NCBI GenBank assembly: GCA_019749805.1
Contig: JAIEPH010000022.1
Location: 1-64,000, forward strand
Direction: 5' to 3'
Source: Mycobacteriaceae bacterium
Lineage (GTDB): Bacteria > Actinomycetota > Actinomycetes > Mycobacteriales > Mycobacteriaceae
Length of the DNA: 64,000 bases
The notes beneath the pieces are model-generated. The model did not search any database. It was not told the DNA's origin and was given only the letters and a program-made list of their open reading frames with translations. The position numbers were made by a program, and so were the translations under genes. Of the stretch, positions 17,029-25,926 are shown one piece after another (position 1 is the stretch's first letter; the number at the start of each line of letters is the position of its first letter).

Positions 17029-18285
17029 CTAGGGCCTCGCCGGGTAGGCCAAGGCGTCGACGACGCCGCCGCCGTTGGTATCACCGCCGAGCAGAACGGT
17101 CGACGTCCCCGCCTCCGGGTCGTAGTCGACGAGCGTCTCGCCACTGCCACACGACAGGGTTGCCTGCAACTGAAGGTTGCCGTCGTTGACGCCGAGCACG
17201 CGCACGCTGTGGTCGTCGTCCACGTCCGGAACCGACACCGGGGTTGTCGTACCTTCCGCATCGAGCTTGGCGAGATACACGAAGCCGCATCCGCCCGCTG
17301 CCTGTACGAACGTGCCTTCCGGCACATGCCACGCGTTGAGGTCGGCCATGTCGGGGCCCTGCGTTCCGTCGTTCTTCGCCGTCAGAGCCGTCGGCGCCGT
17401 GCCGTCGAGGGGGACGAGCCACAGCCGCGAATAGCTGAAATCCGTTCCGTTGCAACGGGTCAGGGCCACATCGGCGTCCCACCACCGCATCGGTAGGCAA
17501 TAGCTGGCGTCCGGCACCGGCAGCTCCTTGCCCGGCGTTCCGTCGTTACCCATCCGGGTCAAACCGCGATCGGTGCCGAGCACCAGTTCCGTGCCGTCGG
17601 GTGTGGAGAGGAACGACGCGTTGAACTCGCTCCCGAGCTTGTCCACCGGGTACGTCAGTTGCTGCTTGCCGGAGAGGTCGACACGCGTGAGGGATGCCGG
17701 GCCTTCGCTGTTCCGCGATTCGAGCAACAGCACCGCATTGCCTTCGGGCAGCGAGTAGCGCGGGGTCACCGCAAAGCCGTTCTCGACCCGGAACGACGAC
17801 CGCTCACCGGTGCGCAGGTCGACCTGCATGACGGTCAGGTCGTCGCCAGTGCGGGAGAACAGTGCTCGAGTCCCGTCACCGGACCAGTCGACAAGGGTCG
17901 GTAGTGAACCGGATTCGCCGGGCGCTTCGAATGTCGTGATCGCGTAGCGGCCACCGTCGGGATTGACGAGGTACAGCGTCGTCTCCGAGTTGTAGGGCGT
18001 CGGATCGCCCGGCTCGAAATCGTCACCGGCGTTCGTCGGGGTGGCGGCATTCCACATCGCGAGTGTCCAGCCGGGGCCGACCTCTGACCAAGGCACGTCC
18101 TGGATGGGCGCTTCCTCGTTGTATGCGGCCATCGTTGCGGCAGGGGGCGTCGTCCGCGTCGAGGTGGCCGGCGCTGACGGCGCGGGTTCGCCGGGTCGCG
18201 CGGCCGGTTCCGTCGACGACGAGCATCCGACCACCACCGCCGCTGTCGCCGCGACGACCGCGGCTCGACGCAAGATCTGATTCAT
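17029..18285 (-). CDS. Lipoprotein with beta-propeller-like repeats
   Basis: 418 residues. The N-terminus has Arg residues, a hydrophobic stretch and the lipobox VVGC, then a Ser/Thr/Pro-rich linker of about 35 residues. The mature part repeats patterns such as LVDWSGDGTRALF and TPDGTELVLG, typical of TolB/WD-like propeller blades, and has paired cysteines near the C-terminus. It is likely an envelope-facing binding protein; no catalytic motif seen. Ribosome site AGGACTG precedes ATG 18285. Confidence 0.8.
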   Translation of the reverse strand: MNQILRRAAVVAATAAVVVGCSSSTEPAARPGEPAPSAPATSTRTTPPAATMAAYNEEAPIQDVPWSEVGPGWTLAMWNAATPTNAGDDFEPGDPTPYNSETTLYLVNPDGGRYAITTFEAPGESGSLPTLVDWSGDGTRALFSRTGDDLTVMQVDLRTGERSSFRVENGFAVTPRYSLPEGNAVLLLESRNSEGPASLTRVDLSGKQQLTYPVDKLGSEFNASFLSTPDGTELVLGTDRGLTRMGNDGTPGKELPVPDASYCLPMRWWDADVALTRCNGTDFSYSRLWLVPLDGTAPTALTAKNDGTQGPDMADLNAWHVPEGTFVQAAGGCGFVYLAKLDAEGTTTPVSVPDVDDDHSVRVLGVNDGNLQLQATLSCGSGETLVDYDPEAGTSTVLLGGDTNGGGVVDALAYPARP

Positions 18286-18380
18286 GTGCAGTCCTTTCCA
18301 GTGGTGGAAGGGTGCACAACGCGGCTTGGAGGATTCTTGACAGTCGCAAAACGGGGATTGAACTCGCCGATCAACGTCGG

Positions 18381-18863
18381 TCAGCGTGGGGTGAACTTGA
18401 CCGCGACGATCTTGTCGCGGGCGAACGCCTCGGCGAACTCGTCGACGGTCGGGATGCTGTCGTCACGGAATTTGAGCCCCATCATCGTCTGGGCCTTCTT
18501 GACGCCGTAGGACTGGGCGGCGCGGCGCGCGAGATCGGCGACGGCGGCCGGGTCCGAGATGACTTCGCCGTGCATCTTCGTGGTCTTGCCGTCGTGCAGA
18601 ACCTCGGCGTCGGCACCGCCGCTGAAGTTGTGCTTCCACCCCGCGTTCGCGATGGCGTACAGCGCGCCGTCGATGTGGTGCGCGCTCACCGGAATCGAGA
18701 ACGGGCGACCGGATTTGCGTCCCTTGAAGTTGAGCACCATCAGCTGCTTGCGAAGTGGACCCGCCAGTGGGGTGCCCAGCAGCTTGCGCAGCATCGGGTT
18801 GACGATGCGGAGCAATTTTTCAGGCGGATGCCCAGCGGCGACTGCGGGTTCCTGATCGGTCAT
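18381..18863 (-). CDS. Deazaflavin (F420)-dependent nitroreductase-family protein
   Basis: 160 residues of the DUF385/Ddn split-barrel family. Recognisable parts are the helix MLRKLLGTP, the strand LMVLNFKGRKSGRPFSIPV and the stretch YAIANAGWKHNF. These proteins use the mycobacterial cofactor F420 to reduce quinones or other substrates near the membrane. ATG 18863 is chosen; an ATG three codons earlier is possible. Monocistronic as far as can be seen. Confidence 0.88.
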   Translation of the reverse strand: MTDQEPAVAAGHPPEKLLRIVNPMLRKLLGTPLAGPLRKQLMVLNFKGRKSGRPFSIPVSAHHIDGALYAIANAGWKHNFSGGADAEVLHDGKTTKMHGEVISDPAAVADLARRAAQSYGVKKAQTMMGLKFRDDSIPTVDEFAEAFARDKIVAVKFTPR

Positions 18864-18909
18864 AGCGCCCACGGTATGCCTGATCGGAGTCGCGCTGACG
18901 GGTATTGCG

Positions 18910-19296
18910 TCAAAGGTTCTCCAGGTCGTCGGGGACGTCGACGGCGTTTTCGCGCAGCGCCTCGATCGGTACGACGTCCAGCGTGCGTTCGTGGGTGCAG
19001 GCCAGGACGACCGGGGCGGCGTAACCGTCCTGATATGCCCTCAGCCAGTTCACCGCGGTGACGCACCACCGGTCGCCGGGCTCCAGACCGGGAAAGCGGT
19101 ATTGCGGCATCGGGGTGGACAGATCGTTGCCGATAGAGCGTTGATGCTCGAGGAATTCGGCGGTCACGACGGCGCAGATGGTGTGTCGGCCCACGTCCTG
19201 AGGTCCGGTCGAGCAGCAGCCGTCACGGTAGAAGCCGGTCATCGGATCGGTGCCGCACGGCTCGAGCGGGCCGCCCAATACATTGCGTTCACCCAC
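18910..19296 (-). CDS. DUF2237 family protein
   Basis: 128 residues beginning VGERNVLGGPLEPC. The family is recognised by the Cys-rich N-terminal stretch GFYRDGCCSTG and by GDRWCVTAVNWLRA. Its function is not known. GTG 19296 is the start that fits the family; the frame runs further into the hairpin repeat at 19325-19382, which is unlikely to be coding. Confidence 0.85.
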   Translation of the reverse strand: MGERNVLGGPLEPCGTDPMTGFYRDGCCSTGPQDVGRHTICAVVTAEFLEHQRSIGNDLSTPMPQYRFPGLEPGDRWCVTAVNWLRAYQDGYAAPVVLACTHERTLDVVPIEALRENAVDVPDDLENL

Positions 19297-19324
19297 CGTC
19301 CCATTATGGCTTCTCCGATTCGCG

Positions 19325-19382
19325 CGAACGTGGGTTACCCGCACGTTCGCACACCGGAAAGCGTGCGGGTAACCCACGTTCG
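19325..19382. repeat. Perfect 21-bp inverted repeat (long hairpin)
   Basis: The arm CGAACGTGGGTTACCCGCACG (21 bases; 19325-19345) is repeated in exact reverse complement at 19362-19382, with a 16-base loop. It lies between the divergent starts of DUF2237 and phoD, so it is not a terminator. It may be a dispersed palindromic element or a regulatory structure. Confidence 0.85.
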
Positions 19383-19481
19383 TCGCGTCGTAGCCGGGTG
19401 TTCGCGCAATGGCCCGACCGGCGGGAGACACCGGATGTCCGCCCGTCACCGGCAGGACAGATGGCTTTCTGACACTCGGCC

Positions 19482-21023
19482 GTGTCCGTGCGTCCGACCC
19501 GCCGCGCCGTTCTCAAAGGTGCGCTCGTGCTCGGCGCGCTCCCGGTCGTCGGGTTCACCGCGGATCGCCGCTTGAGCCCCATCCGATCCGATCCGTTCAC
19601 GCTCGGCGTGGCGTCCGGTGAGCCCTCCGCAGACGGCGTGGTCATCTGGACGCGGCTGGCACCGAATCCATTGGCCGACGACGGATTCGCAGGCATGCCG
19701 GCACGAGGGGTCGACGTGGAATGGGAAGTGGCGCGCGACGAGTGGTTCAGCCAGATCGAACAGCGGGGGATCACGACTGCTGTTCCGGAGTCGGCGCACA
19801 GTGTGCACGTCGAACTCGCCGGACTGCGTCCCGGCGCCGACTACTTCTACCGCTTCCGCACCGGTGGTCACGTGTCGCGGCCGGGCCGAACGCGGACCTC
19901 GCCCGACGGCAGGTCGTTGGCACCGGTGACGATGTGCGTCGCATCGTGCGCGAACTATCAGCAGGGCTGGTTCACGGCGTACCGCCGTCTCGCCGAGGAG
20001 CAGCCGGATCTTGTTGTGCACCTTGGCGATTACCAATACGAGTACGCCGCTTCGGATAAGGGCGTGCGGGCGCATGCCGGTCCCGAGACGATGACGCTGG
20101 CCAACTACCGGCAGCGGTACGCGCAGTACAAGACCGATCCGGACCTGCAGGCCGCGCACGCGGTGGCGCCGTGGGTGGTGACGTTCGACGACCATGAAGT
20201 GGCCGACAACTGGGCAGACGAAGTGCCGGAGAAACCCGACCCAGCTTTTCTCGGCCGCCGTGCCGCGGCACTGCAGGCCTATTACGAGAACATGCCGTTG
20301 CGACGGTCGGCAGTGCCGAGCGGCATCGACATGAAGCTCTACCGTCGGGTGCGATGGGGCGGTCTGACGACGTTGCACATGCTCGACACCCGGCAGTACC
20401 GCACCGATCAGCCGTGCGGCGATGGGTTCCGCACGAACTGCGACGAACGAGGGCTTCCCTCGGCCACACTGATCGGTGCCGAACAGGAACGGTGGCTGCT
20501 CAACGGGTTTCAGCGATCTCGGTCGCGGTGGGACATCCTCGGCCAGCAGGTGTTCTTCTCGCAGGTGGAGTTCACACCCGGGCCGGGTCGCGGATTCAAC
20601 CCCGATGCGTGGGACGGCTATGCGGCCAACCGCGACCGGGTCGTTCACGGCCTCGTGCACTCGTCCGTCCGGAATGCTGTGGTGCTCACCGGAGACGTGC
20701 ATTCGCATTGGGCGGCCGACGTGCATGCCCGGCCCGACGACCCGTTATCGCCTGTGGTGGCTACCGAATTGGTGACGACGTCGATCAGCTCGGGCGGCGA
20801 CGGGTTTGATATGCGCGACGACATCGCGGCGGTGCTGCCCGAGAACCCGCACCTTCGGTACTTCAGCGGTCGCCGCGGATATGTGCGGGCGCGATTCACC
20901 GCGGACGAGATGCGGGCGGACTTTCGTGTGCTGCCCTACGTGTCGCGGCCGGGCGCCGAGGTGCGGACGGGGGCGTCGTTCGTCGTACCGGACCGCCTCC
21001 CCCAGGCGATTTCGGTGCGCTAA
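19482..21023 (+). CDS. phoD: Alkaline phosphatase D (PhoD), Tat-exported
   Basis: 513 residues. The N-terminus TRRAVLKGALVLG is a twin-arginine signal. The PhoD metallophosphatase core shows metal ligands in VASCANYQQG, HLGDYQYEY, TFDDHEVADNW and LTGDVHSHW. The enzyme hydrolyses phosphodiesters outside the cell using Fe and Ca, usually under phosphate limitation. The last codons (QAISVR) and the stop lie inside a palindromic repeat that continues into the next gene, so the original C-terminus may have been altered by the repeat. GTG start. Confidence 0.93.
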   Translation: MSVRPTRRAVLKGALVLGALPVVGFTADRRLSPIRSDPFTLGVASGEPSADGVVIWTRLAPNPLADDGFAGMPARGVDVEWEVARDEWFSQIEQRGITTAVPESAHSVHVELAGLRPGADYFYRFRTGGHVSRPGRTRTSPDGRSLAPVTMCVASCANYQQGWFTAYRRLAEEQPDLVVHLGDYQYEYAASDKGVRAHAGPETMTLANYRQRYAQYKTDPDLQAAHAVAPWVVTFDDHEVADNWADEVPEKPDPAFLGRRAAALQAYYENMPLRRSAVPSGIDMKLYRRVRWGGLTTLHMLDTRQYRTDQPCGDGFRTNCDERGLPSATLIGAEQERWLLNGFQRSRSRWDILGQQVFFSQVEFTPGPGRGFNPDAWDGYAANRDRVVHGLVHSSVRNAVVLTGDVHSHWAADVHARPDDPLSPVVATELVTTSISSGGDGFDMRDDIAAVLPENPHLRYFSGRRGYVRARFTADEMRADFRVLPYVSRPGAEVRTGASFVVPDRLPQAISVR

Positions 21024-21057
21024 CGATCGCTCAGCGACTGTTCGCGCACCGAAATCG
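21007..21057. repeat. 51-base palindrome, left copy flanking the DUF559 gene
   Basis: CGATTTCGGTGCGC (21007-21020) and GCGCACCGAAATCG (21044-21057) are perfect 14-base arms. The inner bases are also nearly symmetric (ACGATCGCT versus AGCGACTGT). The palindrome supplies the last codons of phoD on one strand and the last codons of the DUF559 gene on the other. Confidence 0.9.
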
Positions 21058-21901
21058 AGCGTCGGATGGTGGAGATCACGCGCTGCGGATGCTCCGTCAA
21101 GTCCAGCCAGGTGAACCTGAGTACTTGCCAACCCGCCAGAGCGATGGCGTTTTGTCTCGTTCGGTCGATCTGAAATGCCTTCGCATCTGAGTGGAACGCC
21201 CAGCCATCCATCTCGACAGCGACCTTGGCCCCGGGGAATCCGACATCGACCTTGTAGCCCGCGACCGCGTAGTTGGTCCGCCACCCGCTGATACCCGATT
21301 CGCGTAGGAGCTTTACGAGCAGACGCTCGGCGGCGGACCGTGCGCCGTCATCGGCCGCCTGCAGCAATCGGCGCGCCGCGGGTGACCCGTGCCGACCCTT
21401 GTTTCGGATATGCGCTTGCCATAACGCTCGCAACCCAACATCACGTTGCAGTGCTCTATCCATGAGTTCAGCACCGCTAGGGCGAATTACCGCGGCCTCG
21501 AGGATCGTTATCAACCTCGCTGTGACACGTATCCCGCGAATGACGGATATGTCGGATGGATCGAGGTTCCGCCGTCGCAGTCGGGTTCCATCGTGACAGC
21601 GGCCGTGCCCCGTGCGCGGCATGGTCACGTCGACTGTTTCCGGAGCGAACCGCGTCAGCTTGTGCAACCACGCGGCCGCCAGTCCGCTGGCTGTCGCACG
21701 TTCTCCGTAACTCCATACGGCGGCACGGATTCTCGCTCCATCGCCGAACTCGCGATCGTCGACGAAGTACACCCCTCGACCACACCGCCGCCATTCACCA
21801 GCCTGGATCCGGCGCTGTACGGACTGCAAGCTGAGTCCGGCGCTGCGGGCCTGTGCAAGTGTGACGATGCCGTCTTGTTCACGCAGGATGTCGTTCAGCA
21901 C
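21020..21901 (-). CDS. DUF559 endonuclease-like protein with AbiEi-like N-terminus
   Basis: 293 residues from GTG 21901. The N-terminal region (LREQDGIVTLAQARSAG through QAGEWRRCGRGVY) resembles the winged helix of AbiEi-type antitoxins. The C-terminal part has the DUF559 very-short-patch-repair-like nuclease core: SAAERLL, KVDVGFP, VEMDGW and WQVLRFTW, giving Glu, Asp and ExD residues of a PD-(D/E)xK site. The frame stays open to 22027, but those codons fall in the palindrome and overlap the next gene. The last residues SISVREQSLSDR are repeat-encoded. Many mycobacteria carry several such paralogues of unknown role. Confidence 0.85.
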   Translation of the reverse strand: MLNDILREQDGIVTLAQARSAGLSLQSVQRRIQAGEWRRCGRGVYFVDDREFGDGARIRAAVWSYGERATASGLAAAWLHKLTRFAPETVDVTMPRTGHGRCHDGTRLRRRNLDPSDISVIRGIRVTARLITILEAAVIRPSGAELMDRALQRDVGLRALWQAHIRNKGRHGSPAARRLLQAADDGARSAAERLLVKLLRESGISGWRTNYAVAGYKVDVGFPGAKVAVEMDGWAFHSDAKAFQIDRTRQNAIALAGWQVLRFTWLDLTEHPQRVISTIRRSISVREQSLSDR

Positions 21902-21943
21902 AGCCAATGGACGCTCGCCAGCACAATCTGGTTCCGCCCTCGA

Positions 21944-21996
21944 GCGATTTCGGTGCGCAAACAGTCGCTCAGCGATCGTTACCGCACCCAAATCGC
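21944..21996. repeat. 53-base palindrome, right copy flanking the DUF559 gene
   Basis: GCGATTTCGGTGCG (21944-21957) pairs with CGCACCCAAATCGC (21983-21996) with one mismatch. Its reverse complement matches the left palindrome at most positions, so the two copies are in inverted orientation around the gene, like terminal inverted repeats. It sits just upstream of the DUF559 start and just past the stop of the flippase-like gene. Confidence 0.88.
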
Positions 21997-21999
21997 CCG

Positions 22000-24372
22000 C
22001 TAGATGCGCCCGTTCTGCGTCATCCACCGCATGACCTGCCAGCCGACGAACACCGGCAGCCAGGTCGTCAGCACGCGGTAGAGCAGCACCGCCGGAACGG
22101 CGATCGCGGCGGTCATCCCGAATGCGGCCAGGCCGCCGATCAACGCGGCCTCCACCGCGCCCACCCCGCCGGGCGTCGGCGCCGCCGAGGCCAACGTGCC
22201 GCCGATCATCGTCACGACCGTGACGGTGATGAACGAGGTGTCGCCGCCGAACGCCTCAATGGCCGCCCACAACGCGAATGCATTACCGAGAGTTGTTGCC
22301 GCACAACCGACTACGACCACCACCAGTCGCTTGGGCTCGCGGCCCAGTTCGATGAGATGGCCGATCACCTCCTGCAGTCGCGGCCGCACTGACGTCGCGA
22401 GCCAACGTCGCAGCCGGGGCACCAGCAGGAAGGTGCCGATCAACCCCAGCAGCAGGCCGGCCACCAGATACAGGACGTTGACGCTGGGCACGAACCGAGA
22501 GAGGTTGGCGGACACACCCGCCGCGGTGCTGAAGAAGATCAGCAACACGATGTGCGTCATCACCTGCACCGACTGTTGCAGCGCGACAGCGGTCGTCGCG
22601 CGCATCGGGGTGACGCCGCCCTTCTGCAGATATCTCGCGCTGAGCGCAAGACCGCCGACGCCCGCCGGGGTGGTCGTCGCGGCGAACTTGTTGGCCACCT
22701 GCATGACGATCAGGCCCCATAACTTCACCACGCCGTTGGCGGCCGCCCACAGCGCCGCCGCCGCACCGAGATACGTCAGCCCCGACGCCGCCAGTCCCAG
22801 TAGTGCGAACCACCAGTTCGCCGTGCGGAGTTCGGTGAGAAAGGTCGGGACCGAGCTGATGAACGGATACGCGACGTACACCAGCGCAATCAACAGCACG
22901 AGCTGGATCAGCTGGCTGCGGGTGAACCGCGTGACGGTCTCGGTCCGGATCTCATCGACGCGTGTCTGACGCTTGACCTCCTCACGTGCGGTGGAGATGA
23001 CGGTCTTTGCATCGTGCACGGATTGCCGGATGTGCAGTGGCACAGCCGCTTTGGTGAGCCGCCGCGATGCGGATAGCACAGTGTCCTTGCCGAACGCATC
23101 GATGGCCCCCCGTACGGCCGACGGCGCGTCGTACAAATGGGTCGTCGTCACCAACAACTGTGCGATGTCCGAGCGCAGCTGCGCGTCGGTCGCACCGTAC
23201 TCGGCCCTGTCGAAGCCACCGAACAACACGGTCTCCTCGACGGTGATCTCGCTGGCGCGCAGGTCCCCGTGTGAGATCTGGCAGTCGTGAAGTTCGCGCA
23301 ACGACTCCCAGACTCGGTCGACGGGAATGGCTGCCGTGCAATCGCCGAGCGGCGTCCCGTGCGCGGGGGTGTGTGCGTACAACGTCCAGCTGCGCTCCAG
23401 CCCGGCCATCGCGATCGTGGAGATGTTGGCGAGCTTCAGCTGACCGATCGCGATCGCCATCAGCGCCCGGTGTTCTACCGCGCGGCGCATCGACGCGTGC
23501 AGTGGCGCGGTCTCCCGATCGCGGAACCGCACCTTTCGCCACACCTGCAGCAGGACACCGCCGCCGCGCTGGTGCGGTCCGTACATCTCCATCACGGCCA
23601 TCGTCTGCTGCTGTTCGCATTCCGCGTGCAGGATCAGCGGCCCGGCACCGGACGGCCGCACCACCCTGAGTGCGGTCACGATGCACCCGCGGCGCGCCAT
23701 GGCGCGAACCGCCCCCTCCAGCGGTACGTCGAGGCCGGGGGTCCCGACGACGAGCACGACCAGCGCGCCGATGAACCAGCCCACGGCGAGCCCGTACAGC
23801 GAGCGCGCCGGAACCACGGCGCTGATCACGAGATGGATCGGTACGAACGCCAGCAGCAGTGCCCACCATGACCGCCGCCACTGGGCGGGCAGCCAGGGCC
23901 CCGAAACGGTGAGCACCGCCGCGAGCATCGCGATCCAGCGCGGATCGTCGACGAACTGCGAGGGCAGCGTGTCGAGGCGGTCGGACAGGTCGAAGTGCCA
24001 TCGAGGAGCGGCGATGCCGGCGCCGGTGATCGACAGCGCCAGCCCGGCGATCGCGGCGGCGGCCGCGTATGCGCCGAGGAGTTTCCACTGCCTGCCGACG
24101 ATGAGGCTGACCAGGATGACGAACGGCAACGCCAGGATCGCGACGCCGTACGCCAGGTACACCAGGTTGGCCTGGGTGGGGGTGAGGACCGCGACGATCT
24201 CGGAGATCGACCGTTCCAGGGCGACCCACTCGTTGCGCGTGATCAGCGAGCTGGTGATGACGACGACGAGAAACACCCCGGACAGGACCACCCGGAAGAT
24301 GTCGTTGGTCCGGCGGGTCAACGGTTGCAGCAAGCTGCCCGTGACGGTGATGTCCCGCCCGTCAACTCGCAT
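22000..24372 (-). CDS. Large membrane protein: kinase-like domain fused to flippase-type (UPF0104) domain
   Basis: 790 residues. The N-terminal 190 residues hold about six membrane helices. A soluble middle region (about 230-440) has a kinase-like pattern: SHGDLRASEI near 367 matches the HxDLxxxN loop and FGGFDRAEYG near 385 the metal-binding DFx, but Asn is replaced. The C-terminal 300 residues form the lysylphosphatidylglycerol-synthase-type transmembrane domain (LIQLVLLIALVYVAYPF onward, with APTPGGVGAVEAALIGG near the end). Such proteins are thought to move or sense lipids. ATG 24372 is chosen; a TTG two codons earlier is possible. Confidence 0.85.
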   Translation of the reverse strand: MRVDGRDITVTGSLLQPLTRRTNDIFRVVLSGVFLVVVITSSLITRNEWVALERSISEIVAVLTPTQANLVYLAYGVAILALPFVILVSLIVGRQWKLLGAYAAAAAIAGLALSITGAGIAAPRWHFDLSDRLDTLPSQFVDDPRWIAMLAAVLTVSGPWLPAQWRRSWWALLLAFVPIHLVISAVVPARSLYGLAVGWFIGALVVLVVGTPGLDVPLEGAVRAMARRGCIVTALRVVRPSGAGPLILHAECEQQQTMAVMEMYGPHQRGGGVLLQVWRKVRFRDRETAPLHASMRRAVEHRALMAIAIGQLKLANISTIAMAGLERSWTLYAHTPAHGTPLGDCTAAIPVDRVWESLRELHDCQISHGDLRASEITVEETVLFGGFDRAEYGATDAQLRSDIAQLLVTTTHLYDAPSAVRGAIDAFGKDTVLSASRRLTKAAVPLHIRQSVHDAKTVISTAREEVKRQTRVDEIRTETVTRFTRSQLIQLVLLIALVYVAYPFISSVPTFLTELRTANWWFALLGLAASGLTYLGAAAALWAAANGVVKLWGLIVMQVANKFAATTTPAGVGGLALSARYLQKGGVTPMRATTAVALQQSVQVMTHIVLLIFFSTAAGVSANLSRFVPSVNVLYLVAGLLLGLIGTFLLVPRLRRWLATSVRPRLQEVIGHLIELGREPKRLVVVVVGCAATTLGNAFALWAAIEAFGGDTSFITVTVVTMIGGTLASAAPTPGGVGAVEAALIGGLAAFGMTAAIAVPAVLLYRVLTTWLPVFVGWQVMRWMTQNGRI

Positions 24373-24505
24373 AGACAAAGGATCTTTCGGATGCGGCGCG
24401 CGGGTGCGCGACTCGCCGACACATTAACCGCACATCTCGCTGCCGAGGCTATCGGAAACGCCCAACCCGTTGCCTCGGCCGACTCCCGCACGTAGCGTAT
24501 TAGGC

Positions 24506-25855
24506 ATGAGTCCAACAGCGCGGAATGCTCTCCCCCCTGGACCCAAGGTGCCCGCCGCGGTGCAGCTGGTGTTGATGATGCGGTGGTGGCCGCAGTTCGT
24601 CGCGGCGTCCCGGCGCCGCTACGGCACGATGTTCACGCTGCGCAACACGATGATGGGCGAGATGGTCTATCTGGCCGACCCGGAGGCCATCAAGACGGTG
24701 TTCGCCGGTGACCCTCGCATTTTCCATGCGGGAGAAGCTAATTCGATGCTCGGCGGTTTGTTGGGCTCGAGCTCGGTGCTGGTCATCGACGGCGACGTCC
24801 ATCGCGAACGGCGCAAGCTGATGATGGCGCCGTTCCATCGTGACGCGGTCGCACGCCAGGCCGAACTGATGGCCGACATCGCCGCGGAGAACATCGCCGG
24901 CTGGCCGGTGGGCCAGGCGTTCGCGGTGGCGCCGAAAACGTCGGAGATCACGTTGGAGGTGATCCTGCGGACGGTGATCGGCGCCAGCGATCCGGCGCGG
25001 CTCGCCGCACTGCGCGACGTAATGCCGCGGCTGTTGAAAGTCGGCCCGTGGGAGTCGTTGGCCATCGCGAAACCGAAGCTGCAGAAAAGCCCGGCATGGC
25101 GGCGTTTCGCACGCAATATGGCCGAAGCCGACCGGCTGCTGTACGCCGAAATAGCCGAACGCCGCGCCGATCCGAACCTCGCCGAGCGCACCGATGCCCT
25201 GGCCATGCTGGTTCAGGCCGGCGCGGCCGAGGGAGCCGGGATGAGCGACAAGGAATTGCGTGATCAGCTGATCACCCTGCTGGTGGCGGGCCACGACACC
25301 ACGGCGACCGGGCTGGCGTGGGCGTTGGAGCGGCTCACCCGCCACCCGCAGATTCTGGCGCGAGCCGTCGCCGCGGCCGAGGCCGGTGACGCCGCCGGTG
25401 ACGAGTACCTCGACGCGATCGCCAAGGAGACGCTGCGGATCCGCCCGGTGGTCCCCGACGTCGGCCGGATCCTGAAGGAACCCGTCGAGGTCGGGGGATA
25501 CCAGTTACCGGTCGGCGTGATGGTGGTCCCCAGCATCACGTCGGTGCACGCCGATCCGAACGTCTACCCGAATCCCGAGAAGTTCGATCCGGACCGGATG
25601 GTCGGCGCGACGCTGAGCCCGACGACGTGGTTCCCGTTTGGCGGCGGCAATCGGCGTTGTCTCGGTGCGGGTTTCGCAATGGTGGAGATGCGGATCGTGC
25701 TGCGCGAGATCCTGCGCCGCGTCGAGTTGAGCACCACCTCCGAGCCTGGTGAGAAAACGAGACTCAAGCACGTGATCATGACGCCGCAACGCGGCGGACA
25801 GATCACCGTCCGTGCCGTCAAGCAGGTCGCGCCCACGGCTGTCGCCCACTCGTAG
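24506..25855 (+). CDS. Cytochrome P450
   Basis: 449 residues. The I helix has AGHDTT near 261, the K helix ETLRIRP, and the heme loop FGGGNRRCLGAGF gives the axial Cys near 384. This length and the N-terminal LPPGPKVP (hinge-like but no membrane anchor) place it in the CYP135/CYP138-type group seen in mycobacteria. Substrates of that group are largely unknown. ATG 24506 is used in preference to an ATG-like upstream frame start at 24470. Electron partners are not adjacent. Confidence 0.92.
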   Translation: MSPTARNALPPGPKVPAAVQLVLMMRWWPQFVAASRRRYGTMFTLRNTMMGEMVYLADPEAIKTVFAGDPRIFHAGEANSMLGGLLGSSSVLVIDGDVHRERRKLMMAPFHRDAVARQAELMADIAAENIAGWPVGQAFAVAPKTSEITLEVILRTVIGASDPARLAALRDVMPRLLKVGPWESLAIAKPKLQKSPAWRRFARNMAEADRLLYAEIAERRADPNLAERTDALAMLVQAGAAEGAGMSDKELRDQLITLLVAGHDTTATGLAWALERLTRHPQILARAVAAAEAGDAAGDEYLDAIAKETLRIRPVVPDVGRILKEPVEVGGYQLPVGVMVVPSITSVHADPNVYPNPEKFDPDRMVGATLSPTTWFPFGGGNRRCLGAGFAMVEMRIVLREILRRVELSTTSEPGEKTRLKHVIMTPQRGGQITVRAVKQVAPTAVAHS

Positions 25856-25926
25856 GACTTTCTGGCAAACGTGATGTAGTTTCGATCGACACGTGAGGCG
25901 GGGGGCCCGCTGCCGAGGAGTTGACG

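Noticed and set aside
21902..22027. N-terminal extension of the DUF559 protein
   Set aside because: These codons come from the palindromic repeat and overlap the flippase-like gene; GTG 21901 begins the conserved part.
22982..24229. Minus-strand 415-residue Arg/Gly-rich frame
   Set aside because: Shadow of the flippase-like gene in another frame, with composition typical of GC-rich shadows.
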